From positions 11,455,283-11,519,282 of the forward strand of contig NC_052506.1 in the NCBI RefSeq assembly GCF_014356525.2: a stretch of DNA of 64,000 nt. The letters run 5' to 3'. The DNA is from Nilaparvata lugens. Its lineage: Eukaryota; Arthropoda; Insecta; Hemiptera; Delphacidae. This document shows positions 1-9,984 of the stretch, in pieces. Position 1 is the stretch's first letter. Each line of letters begins with the position of its first letter. The notes under the pieces were generated by a model that was given only the letters and a program-made list of their open reading frames with translations, searched no databases and had not been told where the DNA came from. Both the position numbers and the translations under genes were made by a program.

Positions 1-1
1 A

Positions 2-994
2 GCAACAATGAAGAAGACCACCTGTCAGGTGAAGATAGATGGGGAAATGACAGATAAGTTTGAGGTGGAACAAGGACTGAAACAAGGAGATGGCCTAGCA
101 CCAGTTCTCTTCAACCTTGCACTAGAAAGGGTGATAAGAGGGACTCTGGCAGATACAAGTGGTACATTAATAAACAAGACCCAGCAGATATTAGGGTATG
201 CAGATGACCTGGACCTAGCAGGAAGATCAGTGGCAGCAGTCAAAGAAATGTTCACAAACTTGGAAAATGCAGCTAATGAGATTGGTCTAAAGGTGAATTG
301 TGATAAGACCAAGTTCCTACATCAAAGCAGACGTCAGCACAACAGAAGAGAACAAAACCTATTGGTGGGTGAGTACAGCTTTGAGAACGTGAAAGACTTC
401 ACCTACCTGGGAGTTAATATAACAGCGGACAGTGATGAGATGAAAGAAATACAGAAGCGGCTCAATACGGGGAACAAAACATTCTTCTCTATGCTGCAGA
501 TATTCAAGTCTAGAAGCGTCCATAGAAATATAAAGGCTAGATTATATAAGTCCATAATACGTACAGTGGTCACGTATGGAAGCGAAGTTTGGACATTAAC
601 ATCAAAGGCAGCAGGCAATTTAGACCGCTGGGAAAGGAAAATGCTGCGTAGAATATATGGACCTGTGTGTGATGAGGGTGTCTGGCGAATAAGAAATAAC
701 AACGAATTAGCTGCACTCTATAAGGAGCCACCCCTGTCCATATATGTCAGACTGAAACGTTTAAGATGGGCAGGGCATGTGGAGCGGATGCCTGACACTC
801 GCGCCCCCAGGAAAATATATATGGGACAACCAGGAGGCAAGAGACCGGTGGGGAAGCCAAGACTGAGATGGGCGGATGGTATTTCCAAGGATGCAGCAGA
901 ACTCCTTCGCATCAGGAACTGGAGAAGGAAGGCAAGAGATCGTGACGAATGGAGGCGCAGAATTGAGGAGGCCAGGGCTCGATTTGGGCTGTAG
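2..994 (+). CDS. RTE-like LINE reverse transcriptase, C-terminal part
   Basis: This is the C-terminal portion of a non-LTR retrotransposon reverse transcriptase, the enzyme that copies element RNA at a nicked target. The frame is open from base 2, so it continues upstream of the window. Numbered from the first Met at base 8, the GLKQGDGLAPVLF block is at residues 23-35 and the YADD catalytic box at 64-67. A thumb/connection region follows with YLGVNI, TYGSEVWT, RRIYGP and WAGHVERMP, then a basic tail ending at residue 328. Those blocks resemble the RTE clade more than L1 or R2. No endonuclease domain is visible. The stop lies eight bases before a (GAA)n tail. The frame has no stops or frameshifts, so the copy may be young, but its 5' half is unseen. 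Clade assignment is from memory. Confidence 0.85.
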   Translation, partial: ATMKKTTCQVKIDGEMTDKFEVEQGLKQGDGLAPVLFNLALERVIRGTLADTSGTLINKTQQILGYADDLDLAGRSVAAVKEMFTNLENAANEIGLKVNCDKTKFLHQSRRQHNRREQNLLVGEYSFENVKDFTYLGVNITADSDEMKEIQKRLNTGNKTFFSMLQIFKSRSVHRNIKARLYKSIIRTVVTYGSEVWTLTSKAAGNLDRWERKMLRRIYGPVCDEGVWRIRNNNELAALYKEPPLSIYVRLKRLRWAGHVERMPDTRAPRKIYMGQPGGKRPVGKPRLRWADGISKDAAELLRIRNWRRKARDRDEWRRRIEEARARFGL

Positions 995-1001
995 CGCCAT
1001 C

Positions 1002-1028
1002 GAAGAAGAAGAAGAAGAAGAAGAAGAA
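1002..1028 (+). repeat. (GAA)n 3' tail of the RTE-like LINE
   Basis: About nine GAA units begin eight bases after the reverse transcriptase stop and end exactly where repeat block A begins. The 3' UTR is therefore almost absent and the tail is a simple trinucleotide repeat, as is known for several RTE-type LINEs. Confidence 0.75.
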
Positions 1029-2216
1029 GTGTCTGAGCAGAATATTCACTTTCCAACAGAAACTCTGGTTTATAGTAATATAGTACATTATATTTTATAG
1101 TTACTGTACATTATATTATTTATAGTTACATAGTAGATTCGTTTATAGTACATTATATTTAAAATATATTTATATATAACATCATCGAGTGTAGTACATG
1201 AATTGAATAGTATTCAATCGTCTGTGTATTCCAATCAAATACAATCTTCATGATCTTAAATTGAGTGGATGGTTATTTTTGCAGCAACCAATTTTCTAAT
1301 AGCACAGCACTGTTCTCACGGTTCTACACTTGTAAAGCTGCGTACACATATACGCTCTTCCAACCCGCACCGAGCACGCTCCTCCCTCGTACCACCCTCG
1401 TACCGCCCTCGTTCCTCCATCGAACCACAGTCGCACCGCCCACGCACCCATCATGAACGTTACGGAAGATGTTAGATCTTCTCGCGTTCCCCGGTTGAAC
1501 CATTGTTGCTCCCCGGTCGATCATCAATCGCTCTGCTGGAGTGACGTTCGGTCTTGGAGCGGAACGAAAGTCTGTACGCACCTTAAGGATGACGGCTTGA
1601 GTCCAGCTCCAGTGGCTGACTGATACGAATTTCACAGTTTTCTTCTCGAAAATTAAAAGCTCACCTAGATCTTGTCACCCCTCACCACTTTCATTCAAAC
1701 CTAGTAAGTTTGAGCCTAGTGAGTATTGTCAAGCCTGAGTTAAAAGGCTTTACTTTAACTTTAAGGCTTAAACTATGTTCAAACTTAGAATAATATTCTT
1801 TACATTATAGTCCCTATAAGTGTCTGAGCAGAATATTTACTTCCCAACAGAAACTCTGATTTATCGTAATATAGTACATTATATATGATATTTATAGCTA
1901 TTCAACTTCAAGGTTAAACTTTTAAGATACATTCAAGCTTAAGAGCGTCATCAACTGCAAAAGATAGTTAGAGGTGTCTCCACTGAACATCAAAATCCTC
2001 ACAACATTCACAGATTTAATATGAAGGTTAACGTTTTCCATGTCTAGGAAAAGAGCGAGATCTGTGAATAGTAACCCCATGAGGAAATGTTATTGCCTGA
2101 AATCTGTGGATATCTCCACGTAGCTGTTCTTGTGCTACGAACTATTCCTTAGGAACAGCTGTTCTTAGGAACTATTCCTTTTACTCAGCTTTCAGGGACT
2201 TAGTGAATAGTCAATA
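1029..2216 (+). repeat. Dispersed repeat block, copy A
   Basis: This block matches 3885-4760 in the same order: the gtgtctgagcagaat region, the atagtacattatat region, tgacggcttgagtccagct, tgagttaaaaggctt, atgaaggttaacgttttcc, cctgaaatctgtgg and ctcagctttcaggga. It differs by an extra internal partial duplication (about 1768-1900) and by the MITE at 1336-1583. It was probably also split by the LINE, whose tail abuts it at 1028. No coding content is seen. The element class is unknown. Confidence 0.75.
1336..1583. mobile_element. Insertion with TAA target duplication in repeat A (PIF-like MITE ends)
   Basis: The ends are AGCTGCGTACACA and TCTGTACGCACCT, near-inverted repeats, flanked by TAA on both sides (1333-1335 and 1584-1586). 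The paralogous block at 3885-4760 has no insertion at this point (cctggaagg near 4190), so the empty site is visible in this window. A three-base TNA duplication fits the PIF/Harbinger superfamily. The termini match the palindromic MITEs at 26.4 and 37.0 kb, but the GC-rich interior differs. Confidence 0.7.
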
Positions 2217-2760
2217 CTAGTAGTTCTGTGAGCAGTAGACCTCACGCAGTTTTCCCATCCACAAGTATCTGATGTCACCTGTTCTAGTTGATTCAGTTGA
2301 ATCACAATTCACAGTTGAATCATAATTTACTCTTAAAAACTGTTGTTTTCTCCTAGATCAAAAACTCACTTATGTCAATAAACACGTTTGAATTTGAATC
2401 CCATTTTATGATGATTCATCCAGTTTCGTGATGATCTTTCCATCTGATAAAAATATTTCTCAACTACTTTGAAATCAATTTTTTCAATCAAGAGTATTAT
2501 AATTTCTTCGGCATTTCAGTTCATTTAATCTTTTTATTCCATTTTCAATCACCTATTAAATTTGTTTTTCAAATAGAATATTGATACTTATGGGCAAGCA
2601 TCATAAAAAATATTGAAATCCCCCTACCTTATAGAAATAGACACGGTCAGACATCTGTGTAATGCATGCAATGAATAACTTATCACTTGTCAGCTGATTG
2701 ATTATGAATAATTCTATAGTTTGATTGATCCTATCTTCAACGTAGATTATATTATTGAAG
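2217..2760 (-). repeat. Three-copy dispersed repeat, minus-oriented copy
   Basis: The sequence from ctagtagttctgtg to the region near tagattatattattg is the reverse complement of 21084-21603. Shared landmarks include gatgtcacctgttctagttg, tctcaactactttgaaat, cacctattaaatttg and cttgtcagctgattg. A third partial copy lies at 12768-13397. No coding capacity is seen. One end is ctagtagttctgtg; the element class is not recognised. Confidence 0.7.
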
Positions 2761-3033
2761 AGCTCGTTTCCAAAACCCACTAAGTCCAAAATTATCAAAA
2801 TTGAGTTATATGATTCTGATCTCATTTTTTGAGAGCTATCTATCTATCCTACTGTTATTTTCCTAATCCCACTATTTGCATTGTTATAAGAGTATAAAAA
2901 GTAGAATTTATTCCAAACCCAAGCTTAGTCCATGAACAATGTTTTCCAAATGCCACTGTGTGATGAGCAATGGTTCTACGCATGTGCGCCACCATCACGC
3001 ATGCGCACCAGACCAAATAGCACACACAACGCC
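2761..3033. other. Unassigned AT-rich spacer
   Basis: I see no gene, RNA or recognisable repeat here. A short GC-richer patch with two gcatgcgc-like words lies at 2978-3006, directly before the MITE. Confidence 0.4.
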
Positions 3034-3248
3034 TATAGTGAGGTCCACGTTATAATGACAGTATTTGATCAACTTTGGTTTTGCTATCCTTGTCTATCAT
3101 TCGACAAAGCCGGAGGTACTATCCTTTTCCAGGTTCACAACGATGCCAATTATGTTTTTGACAGTATAGAAATATAATTAATGCGGAGAATCAGCATCGC
3201 TATTCTCCTATCTTTATCTACTGTCATTATAACGTGGAACTCACTATA
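3034..3248. mobile_element. TA-flanked MITE, short copy
   Basis: The terminal inverted repeats are TATAGTGAGGTCCACGTTAT and its near-complement ending in CACTATA. They are the same ends as the 494 bp copy at 59916-60409. Internal sequence is shared only next to the ends (tatccttgtctatcatt), so this 215 bp copy is an internally deleted relative. The terminal TATA fits a TA target duplication as in Tc1/mariner elements. The short open frame across it (2932-3177) is not a gene. Confidence 0.75.
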
Positions 3249-3486
3249 CATCATAGCACACACCACTCAATGATGAAGAAGAGCCCTTCCTGTAAATTTC
3301 ATTTGAATAAATTTTTATATTTGGACTTTATCGTTTTCCTCTTCGATTCACTCTTCAAAATATTAATTTTTCTTTCAGTATTATTTTTTCATTTTTTTGA
3401 AATAAAACTCATTGTCTTCATTTCAAAGATAGCAAAAATATTCTGATTCATTCTGCAACATTCAAGATTTTACACAAACGGTATAA
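3249..3486. other. AT-rich spacer
   Basis: T-rich sequence with no supported feature. A short plus-strand open frame (3234-3446) is low-complexity, rich in Phe, Leu and Ile, and I do not regard it as a gene. Confidence 0.4.
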
Positions 3487-3489
3487 ATA

Positions 3490-3572
3490 TTATGAAACGA
3501 AAATCCAAATTAAATTCTGTAAATCACGTAGATATTGCTGTAAATTACGTAGATATTGCTGTAAATTTACGT
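3490..3572 (-). repeat. SINE 3' fragment with a 21-22 bp tandem repeat
   Basis: gaaacgaaaatccaaatta at the start matches the tail end of the tRNA-derived SINE seen at 50969-51090 and 63826-64000. It is followed by about three copies of a 21-22 bp unit around ctgtaaat-acgtagatattg. Confidence 0.5.
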
Positions 3573-3722
3573 TTAATAATAATTACATATTATTGCATCA
3601 CTTATAGAGAGAGAAAATCAAGGATCAAGAACCAAGGGGGCTTTTTTCCAAGGGAGTATAAATTCTAAAGTAACAATTTTAAAAAAATACTAGTATTTAA
3701 AATTGACATAAATATCAGCAAT

Positions 3723-3760
3723 TTAGCCAAGTTGAGGTGAAGGAATCTGGTTCGATTCCT
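3723..3760 (+). other. tRNA-like B-box sequence
   Basis: GGTTCGATTCC at about 3747-3757 matches the RNA polymerase III B-box consensus exactly. An A-box-like tagccaagttgag lies only about 13 bases upstream, too close for a functional tRNA or SINE promoter. It is probably a deleted SINE head. Confidence 0.35.
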
Positions 3761-3884
3761 ATAATTCCGAAACAATTCAGTCGGTAATGATCAGTTCATC
3801 AATCTATTTCACATGTTATCTTCTAGAACATCCTAGCTTGATCACTCAAGAGCAATAAAATCATCAGCAACAAGGATTTTAAAA

Positions 3885-4760
3885 CTATGTTCAAACGCAG
3901 AATAATATTCTTCAAATTATAATCGCTTCAAGTGTTTGAGAAGAATATTTACTTTCCAATGGAAACTCTGGTTTATCGTAATATAGTACATTATATATAA
4001 CATTTATAACTATATATAATATATAACATTATCGAGTGTAGTACATGAATTGAATAGTATTCAATCGCCTGTTTCCAATTCAATATATATTCAAATATAA
4101 TCACGATAATCTATAAATATTAGTTCTTTTTGAATCAACCAAGTTTCTAATAGCACAGCGCTGTGCGCTTGGCGGTTCTACACCTGGAAGGATGACGGCT
4201 TGAGTCCAGCTCCAGTAGCTGACTGTTACAAATTCCATGTCAGTTTTCTTCTCGGGAATTGAAATTTCTCATCTCTTGTCATCTCTTATCACTAGTCATC
4301 CAAGCCCAGTAAGTCTGAGCCTAGTGAGTCTAGTCACGCCTGAGTTAAAAGGCTTAACTTCAAGGTTAAACTTTTAAGTTACATTCAAGCTTCATCATTA
4401 GCAAAAGATAATAAAAGGTGTCTTTACTAGACATCAAAATCCTCACAACATTCACAGCTTTAATATGAAGGTTAACGTTTTCCATGTCTAGAAAAAGAGC
4501 GAGATCTGTGAGTAGTAGCCACGGTATATAGAAGATGATCTAAATACCGTGGTAGTAGCCTCATGATGAAATGGTATTTCATGACCCCTACCGTTTTGAT
4601 CTAAATACCGTGGTAGTAGCCCCATCATGAAATGTTGTTGCCTGAAATCTGTGGATAGCTCCACGTAGCTCGTCTTGTCACTAGCATAGGAATTATTCTA
4701 AGCTAGGAATTATTCTAAGGGAGAATTATTCTCCCTTTACTCAGCTTTCAGGGACTTATT
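3885..4760 (+). repeat. Dispersed repeat block, copy B
   Basis: This is the paralogue of 1029-2216, lacking the MITE and the internal partial duplication. It has its own insertion at 4519-4610, where a 20-25 base phrase (ataccgtggtagtagcc) occurs twice and again in inverted form nearby. In copy A the same place is a plain agatctgtgaatagtaacc. No coding content is seen. Confidence 0.75.
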
Positions 4761-5822
4761 GAATATATTATTATACAATTGACAAATAGTAATTGTAATT
4801 GTGATGCACTGCTCCAATCAGTGTTTCTTTTTAGGAATTAGGTATCAAAAAAATAAATAAATAATGCATATTAATGAAGTGGTGGGCTCTCATAATAATT
4901 GTGTGTAAACGATTTCAATTTCGTAAGTTACTTGGAAAAATTGCCACAACACACTGTCCTACTTGAGATACTCTGGGTATTATAAGACTGGGAAAGTCTG
5001 GCATGAATCTTAGGAAACAAATTGAGATAAAAGCAGTTGCTAGAGATGAGAGGAGAAGCACTGTTCACTCCTCAACACACCATGCAACCATGTGCTAACG
5101 AACTGCTCTAGAAAGCCAGTCCCCAAACAATTTGCGTCCCGCAGACTGTTAATGTGTTTCAGCGCGTCACTCTGTTCAATTTTAACCCGATTAACGCGTG
5201 GGCAAAATGAAATGTCCTCATTCCAATTCTCAATTTGTCGCCGACCACCCTCCGACCGGCACCGGGACCCACTTCAGCATGCCATCACAACTGCATTTCA
5301 TCACTCACTCACCCTCTCAATCGCTTCATCTTCCTCACGCTCTCATCGAAAAACCTAGTTTTTCCTTGCACTCGTTCATCCGCATGACAAACGTTCTATC
5401 ATCCCAGTTCGAATCTGAACATTAATTGCTATTTCTGGTTCAAATTTTGATCGCTTTCCTCTCTGAAAATGATTATTTTTCGTTTTAAAATCGATTCGCA
5501 TCGCCGTATGACTAATGACCATAGCAGACTGTTGATAACTGAACTTTTTCTGTATTGACTCAAAACTTGATCGAGATCGTTTCACTAACCGGCTCTTATT
5601 TTGCGAATGATTTCTGTTCGTAAATAACTTCAAAATAGCATCGCTGCGAGTGGATTCGATCCTGCTTTATTATCTACAGCTATTGAACCAAGCTGTCAAA
5701 TATGAGAGATAATTTATTCATTATATAGATGGACTTGTATTGTGTCATCATGGCTTGTACATTTGAGTCTCTTCATGACAGACTTGTTTAAATCTATTAA
5801 CGTCAAGTCATCAAATAATATA
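4761..5822. other. Unique spacer with a GC-richer patch
   Basis: No recognisable repeat or gene. The stretch 5090-5400 has higher GC and pyrimidine-rich runs, and short open frames there overlap on both strands, as expected for GC-rich non-coding DNA. Confidence 0.4.
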
Positions 5823-5875
5823 AATTTGAAAAAATAATAAGAAATTGTCAAAAAACTACAGATCTATTGATAATT

Positions 5876-5915
5876 AGAAAAACCGGTTTCGGTTGTTACA
5901 TCATTGTCAATCTCT
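5876..5915 (-). ncRNA. Degenerate hammerhead ribozyme-like motif
   Basis: On the minus strand it reads AGAGA, TTGACAA, helix II region, GAAAC, CGGTT, TTTCT. Helix I (AGAGA with TTTCT) can form and the GAAA box is present. The CTGANGA box is changed at C3 and G8 and helix II is weakened, so I infer it is catalytically dead. Confidence 0.5.
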
Positions 5916-5938
5916 GATAAACAAAATCTAAATACAAA

Positions 5939-6148
5939 GCAGCAGAATTTATACTAGTAGGCGAGCTAATTCAAAAGCAGCGGAAAAGAACTAGTAGGCG
6001 AGTACTGCTATTGGTCAGGGGCATGAACGCCTGCCATTGGCCCAGCTAGCCCAGCTAGTCTCCTGCCACTTATCTAGCTGGGCCAATGGCAGGAGTTCAT
6101 GCCCTTGACCAATAGCAGTACTCGCCTACTAGTATAAATTCCACTGCT
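5939..6148. mobile_element. Palindromic MITE with ACTAGTAGGCGAG ends
   Basis: The arms run from gcagaatttatactagtagg into tgctattggtca and cattggcccagctag, and the right arm is the reverse complement. The left arm has an internal duplication of aactagtaggcgag. One arm recurs at 18346-18430, again within the same Penelope-like unit. Confidence 0.7.
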
Positions 6149-6171
6149 TTTGAATTTAATTTTATTTTATC

Positions 6172-6211
6172 AGAGATTGCCTATTGTGTAACAACCGAAA
6201 CCGGTCTTTCT
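6172..6211 (+). ncRNA. Degenerate hammerhead ribozyme-like motif
   Basis: AGAGA, a damaged core (TTGCCTA), a helix II remnant, GAAACCGGTC and TTTCT in order. Helix I, the GAAA box and the self-complementary ACCGGT of helix III are intact; the conserved CTGANGA box is not. Confidence 0.5.
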
Positions 6212-6307
6212 AAGTATCAATAGATCTGTGGTTTTTGACAATTCCTTAGTATTTTTATTCAATATGAATAATTACCACAATATCAACTTCTCAACTACAC
6301 AAAAAGA

Positions 6308-6830
6308 GAAATAACATTAAATCCAATTAAAATAAATGGCTATCAATGAATTTTGTAGCAATGATTTTTTTTGTCAAATCTGAAACATTTCAATCTCATC
6401 CATATCTCTTCTACTTTGCGCGTTATCACTAGATCAATAATATTACTATCACTATTCTATAATTTTGATATTTTAATACTCTTAGCTTATATGAGATTTC
6501 CACTTTTTCAATTTGAAATACTTTTTACCCAAACATAATATGAGTAATAATAATAATTATGCTTCTGTTAGTTTGTGGAATAAACTTCAAGTATTACGTT
6601 TGAATTTCGTTGGTGATGTTTGTGAGATGAACGAGATTCCTTCTTGTATTGTACGTTAATACTAATGTTATTTATATTGATGAATTTTATTATCATTTTG
6701 ATAATGTACTTGTATAAATGAATGAAGAATGAATGAGTATTGGAAAAGTTTTTGTATGTTGATACTGACTATTAAATAACATGATTTTTGGGGATTTCAC
6801 AGTTAAAGTCAAATGCTGCAATAGGGTTTG
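6308..6830. other. AT-rich spacer with a possible LINE 3' end
   Basis: No gene. The stretch 6650-6750, with attttgataatgtacttgta followed by GAATGAAT-like repeats, resembles a plus-strand LINE 3' end like the one at 35766-35862. This is weak. Confidence 0.35.
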
Positions 6831-7330
6831 TCACTCCATTGTCCATTTATTCTCGGTGAGATTACTAAGAATTTGACTTGAGAAGCACAATAGCCACTTG
6901 TGGTGGAGCTTGTTGGCGCTTTGTTGTGAAAGACTCGGCCATTTTGTGTTTGTGGGTAGTTGAAAGAGAACATTGTCAGTGGAGGAGGAGTGAGGGGGAA
7001 AAGCGACTTGATTCCATGGAACAGAAGCGAACATTCTGCTGAAAAGAAGACGCAATACTTTCCTTTTTACGCTGCCGGTCCACCGCGCGAATCAAGAGGC
7101 TCGTTCCTTTTCATTAGGTTTCTGTGCACAAAAAGATGTAGCGAGTTGCTCTACACAAGTGGACCAGTTGCAGGAATATAGAAGCAACTCTCCAGCTCTC
7201 CACCCGGCCGTTTCATCTAGTATATGACGACCATCTCAGATCTCACAGAATGAGGAGTCTCCCCCCACCCCTCCCAGCATCGCTCTCTCATCACCCTCAC
7301 GAACGCCGATTCCTATTTACACAAATTGAA
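6831..7330. other. GC-richer non-coding island
   Basis: Unlike its surroundings this half kilobase is GC-rich with pyrimidine-rich runs (ctccccccacccctcc). Open frames on both strands are short and unrelated to any family I know. A promoter-proximal or conserved non-coding segment is possible. Confidence 0.3.
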
Positions 7331-7734
7331 TGATCTGACTCTCCATTGAACCAGCCAACATGAGCATCTTCAAACGAAATGAGTTTGCTTCCAACAGACA
7401 AGCTACATTATTAACTTTTTCCAGTTTGTTTTTTGCTAATTGGATAATCATTATTATGTGGGGATAGAACATTTTTTGGATGACCTACCATGTGAATGAA
7501 TGAGAACACTTCCTACAAGGTGGAAAAAGTGGAGTTTCTTTGAAAAGATGGATTCAATTCAAAAAAATATATATATATCATCAAGTTAACAGCACACAAA
7601 ATTTACTCCGATTCGCCCTTTTTCTCTAGAAAAGGGTAGTTTTGGAACCCATACGCTCTCTAGTTCTGTCTGGAAAGGTTTTAAAAACTATAGTATGAGG
7701 TAAAAAATATCACAGTAAATCACGGTGTTCATTT
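7331..7734. other. Unassigned AT-rich spacer
   Basis: I see no gene or recognisable repeat. Confidence 0.4.
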
Positions 7735-8290
7735 AATTCAATCCAATTCAAATAATGTACAGATACATTGAATAACGTAATATATAATAAAATAACAAAA
7801 CAATCAATACGAAATTAATCACAATCAAATATGTAAAAAATCTTCGAATGAATATAAGGACAGTCCTATCAGATATTTCTTCAGCTTAGCTCTAAAAATC
7901 GTCAACTCCTCTATGGACTTTAAATTTAGGGGCAGCATATTAAAATATTTATCTCCCATGAATGTTGTCTTCATTTTGAAAAATTCTAAATTTGTCTCTG
8001 TACGATTCTTCCGGATCTAGTATTATATCTATGTGAAATACTACTTCTCTTTTCTAAGTCACTGCATTTTTTAAAGTACATTATGACATCAAAAACATAT
8101 TGCCCATAGACTGTCAATATGCCTAGCTGAAAAAATTTGTTTCACCGATTCCCTCCTTCTAATGTTCATGATAATTCTCAGTGCTCTTTTCTGCTAAACT
8201 AATATTTTGTCTAAGTTTTTTCTCGATGTGCATCCATAGATACACAGGCCGTAAGCTATATTGGAATGAACCAATGCGTAGTAAATTGCT
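7735..8290 (-). pseudogene. Decayed CR1/Jockey-type LINE reverse transcriptase tail
   Basis: On the minus strand, from about 8280 downward, the translation reads YYALVHSNIAYGLCIYGC, a stop after KNLDKILV, then QKRALRIIMN and ESVKQIFSARHIDSLWAICF. After frame changes it gives RYNTRSG and, near 7860-7990, LPLNLKSIEELTIFRAKLKK. This is the typical end of a CR1/Jockey-like reverse transcriptase: YG-xx-WG-like block, RAxR-like block, RYNTR-like block and a final FRxxLKxYL. At least two in-frame stops and two frameshifts show it is dead. A short 3' UTR ends near 7735 in a ttgaattggattgaatt-like tail. Upstream domains are missing (5' truncation). Confidence 0.7.
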
Positions 8291-8737
8291 TTTAGTCATC
8301 GCAATAACATATCATTCAATAATAAAATTAACTATTTATCTATAATTTCGAGTAATAAACTGACAGGATGGTACCATCCACATGGAATAATACAATAACT
8401 AATTTGAAACTGGATAATAACATTGGTGAATTAAGATCACTAGGAATTATTTATCATTTGATTTTAATGTAATCACAACAATTTTAATGACTGTCAATGA
8501 CACTCACTGTAATATGTCACAATAATTCCAACATTGTTAATGTGACAAATATGTAATGAATATTGATTTTTTGCTGAGGATGATGTCCACATGCTAGTAA
8601 AATGAGGAGTATTTCTAGATAAGACGAGAATAAGTAAGATGACAATGTCGGCTATATTCTGGGAATACACTGGGAAGTGACTCCGAAGTGTAATTGATCA
8701 AATTTTCAAAGTACGCCTCCATCCAAAGAAAATACCA
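8291..8737. other. AT-rich spacer
   Basis: No gene or clear repeat. Repeated short words (tcacaataatt, atgtcacaat) occur but without a clean period. Confidence 0.4.
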
Positions 8738-8889
8738 AGAAGAAGAAGAAGAAGAAGAAGAAGAAGAAGAAGAAGAAGAAGAAGAAGAAGAAGAAGAAGA
8801 AGAAGAAGAAGAAGAAGAAGAAGAAGAAGAAGAAGAAGAAGAAGAGAAGAAGAAGAAGAAGAAGAAGATGAAGAAAAAGAAGAAGAAGA
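8738..8889 (+). repeat. Long (GAA)n microsatellite
   Basis: About 50 GAA units, pure except near 8843 and 8868-8880. Its long Glu, Lys, Ser or Leu open frames are artefacts of the repeat. Two LINEs in the window end in (GAA)n, so this may be a LINE tail, but no LINE body is visible before it. Purine-strand GAA tracts of this length can form triplex DNA. Confidence 0.95.
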
Positions 8890-9509
8890 TCTGTCTCTTA
8901 TCTCCTCTGAGATAGCTGGGCACGCTAGGAGCAGGATCAATTACTTTTAATCAATCACTCCTCCCTAGTGTTCACATGAAGTTTATATCACTAAGATATA
9001 TGTAATGTGGAGGATGCTATGATGTGTCAATTGTCGAATTTTGATGACTGTGAGAATGCGTGTGTGTATGTGTATTTTTCATATGTCCCATTATTCAAAC
9101 TCCTATTCACGGACAAGCGCTTTGCGGGAGCTCTTTTGTGAATAGTATTTTTGTTTGCATCGATTTTCACATAAAATGTTAAAGTTCATTTCCATCATCA
9201 GTTACATCATTCCAAAATGTTGATTTTAGTTGTGTACTTATAAGTTTTAAGTTATTTCCACTGTATTTTTAATACATTATAATATAGAGTCAAATTGACC
9301 TTTCAGAAGTACCTAGTATCTTTAAATTGTTAGTTATAGGTATCTGATGAGAGGTTTTGTATTTTGTTGTATTGCTGATGTAAACAATAAAACTTGAAAC
9401 TTTTCAGAGTCAACCCTGTTGAGGAATATATTAATTTTAAATGGATAACAATTAATTGTGAATGGATAGCAATTAATTGTTAACGTTAGTCACAATAGTG
9501 ACTAGTGGA
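8890..9509. other. Unassigned spacer with a possible LINE 3' end
   Basis: No gene. At 9243-9400 a plus-strand sequence ending gtaaacaataaaacttgaaa resembles a LINE 3' UTR with a polyadenylation-like aataaa. A small tandem repeat (aatggata-caattaattg) follows at 9430-9483. Confidence 0.35.
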
Positions 9510-9640
9510 AGGGCTACTTTTATAGAAATAGAAAGAAAAATAAAAATCTTAGTACCCTTTTTGAAATATTTAATCACAACATGTCTCGGACATTGATGCC
9601 ATTTTCAAGTGATATAGAGTAAATAAGTAAATACTGCTAG
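9510..9640 (-). mobile_element. Penelope-like terminal repeat, reverse orientation
   Basis: The sequence includes aaaatcttagtaccctttt, the terminal phrase shared in variant form with 33.3, 35.0 and 47.7 kb, and a hammerhead-like motif. It faces away from the GIY-YIG fragment that begins 60 bases downstream, consistent with an inverted terminal arrangement. Confidence 0.6.
9573..9613 (-). ncRNA. Hammerhead ribozyme-like motif, degenerate core
   Basis: On the minus strand: ATCAC (helix I), TTGAAAA (core box, expected CTGANGA), TGGCATCAATGTCC (helix II), GAGAC (expected GAAAC), ATGTT, GTGAT (helix I partner). Helix I is a perfect five-pair stem, GGCAT/ATGTC can form helix II, and ACATGT is self-complementary for helix III. 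Core substitutions make catalysis unlikely. Confidence 0.55.
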
Positions 9641-9700
9641 AAGATTCTTATTTTGATCATATATTGGTGATCATGATTTTATGAACTAAAACTATAAATT

Positions 9701-9910
9701 GTGGATTTAAATTCGCATGATTCTATCAAAAATTCTGGAATCTATGAACTTAAATGTAGTGTTTGCGACAAATTCTATATCGGACAAATGGGTAGAAATT
9801 TCCATATCAGGTTTAGGAAACATATCCAAGCACTAAAATCTAAAAATTATACACAAAAGTCGGCATTTACTGAACACTTGATAGATTCAGGCCATAATTT
9901 TACAGAAACA
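9701..9910 (+). pseudogene. Penelope-like element GIY-YIG endonuclease fragment
   Basis: The frame reads SGIYELKCSVCDKFYIG, then QMGRNFHIRFRKHIQAL and AFTEHLIDSGHNF. GIY and YIG motifs, the following Arg (GRNF-xx-RF-xx-H) and the final H-x-GHNF block are in the order expected of the endonuclease that follows the reverse transcriptase in Penelope-like elements. There the domain nicks DNA for element integration. No reverse transcriptase lies upstream and the frame lacks an ATG (it opens at GTG). Its 3' end runs into a MITE arm at about 9898, which replaces the usual C-terminus. It is a dead fragment. A stand-alone GIY-YIG gene is unlikely given the PLE-like termini on both sides. Confidence 0.8.
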
Positions 9911-9984
9911 GATATAAAAAGCTTGGCATCAGCTGATTAAAAGTGAATTGCTCATGTTCGCGGCGCGTAAATCTGTACGCACCT
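9898..9984 (-). mobile_element. One arm of a PIF-like palindromic MITE
   Basis: From the ttttacagaaac region to TCTGTACGCACCT it matches one arm of the MITEs at 26410-26574 and 37028-37192, with about 10 bases deleted near the start. The other arm is absent. It forms the 3' end of the GIY-YIG reading frame. Confidence 0.7.

Larger units (their letters stand above)
5823..6307. mobile_element. Nested palindrome: inverted PLE-like termini around a MITE
   Basis: The left arm (5823-5930, reverse orientation) and right arm (6160-6307, forward) are copies of the same Penelope-like terminal repeat found at 10.2, 17.9 and 43.5 kb. Between them is a second palindrome (5939-6148). The outer right end carries gtagttgagaagttgatat in reverse, which marks the same outer border at all four loci. 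The whole unit folds back on itself over about 480 bases. Confidence 0.7.

Noticed and set aside
3723..3760. Functional tRNA gene
   Set aside because: The B box is perfect, but the A box is too close and no cloverleaf with an anticodon stem can be drawn.
8615..8940. Glu-, Ser- and Leu-rich open frames
   Set aside because: Translations of the (GAA)n tract on both strands.
9344..9352. CTGATGAG, a hammerhead-core-like word
   Set aside because: No GAAA box or pairing helices follow at the required distance.
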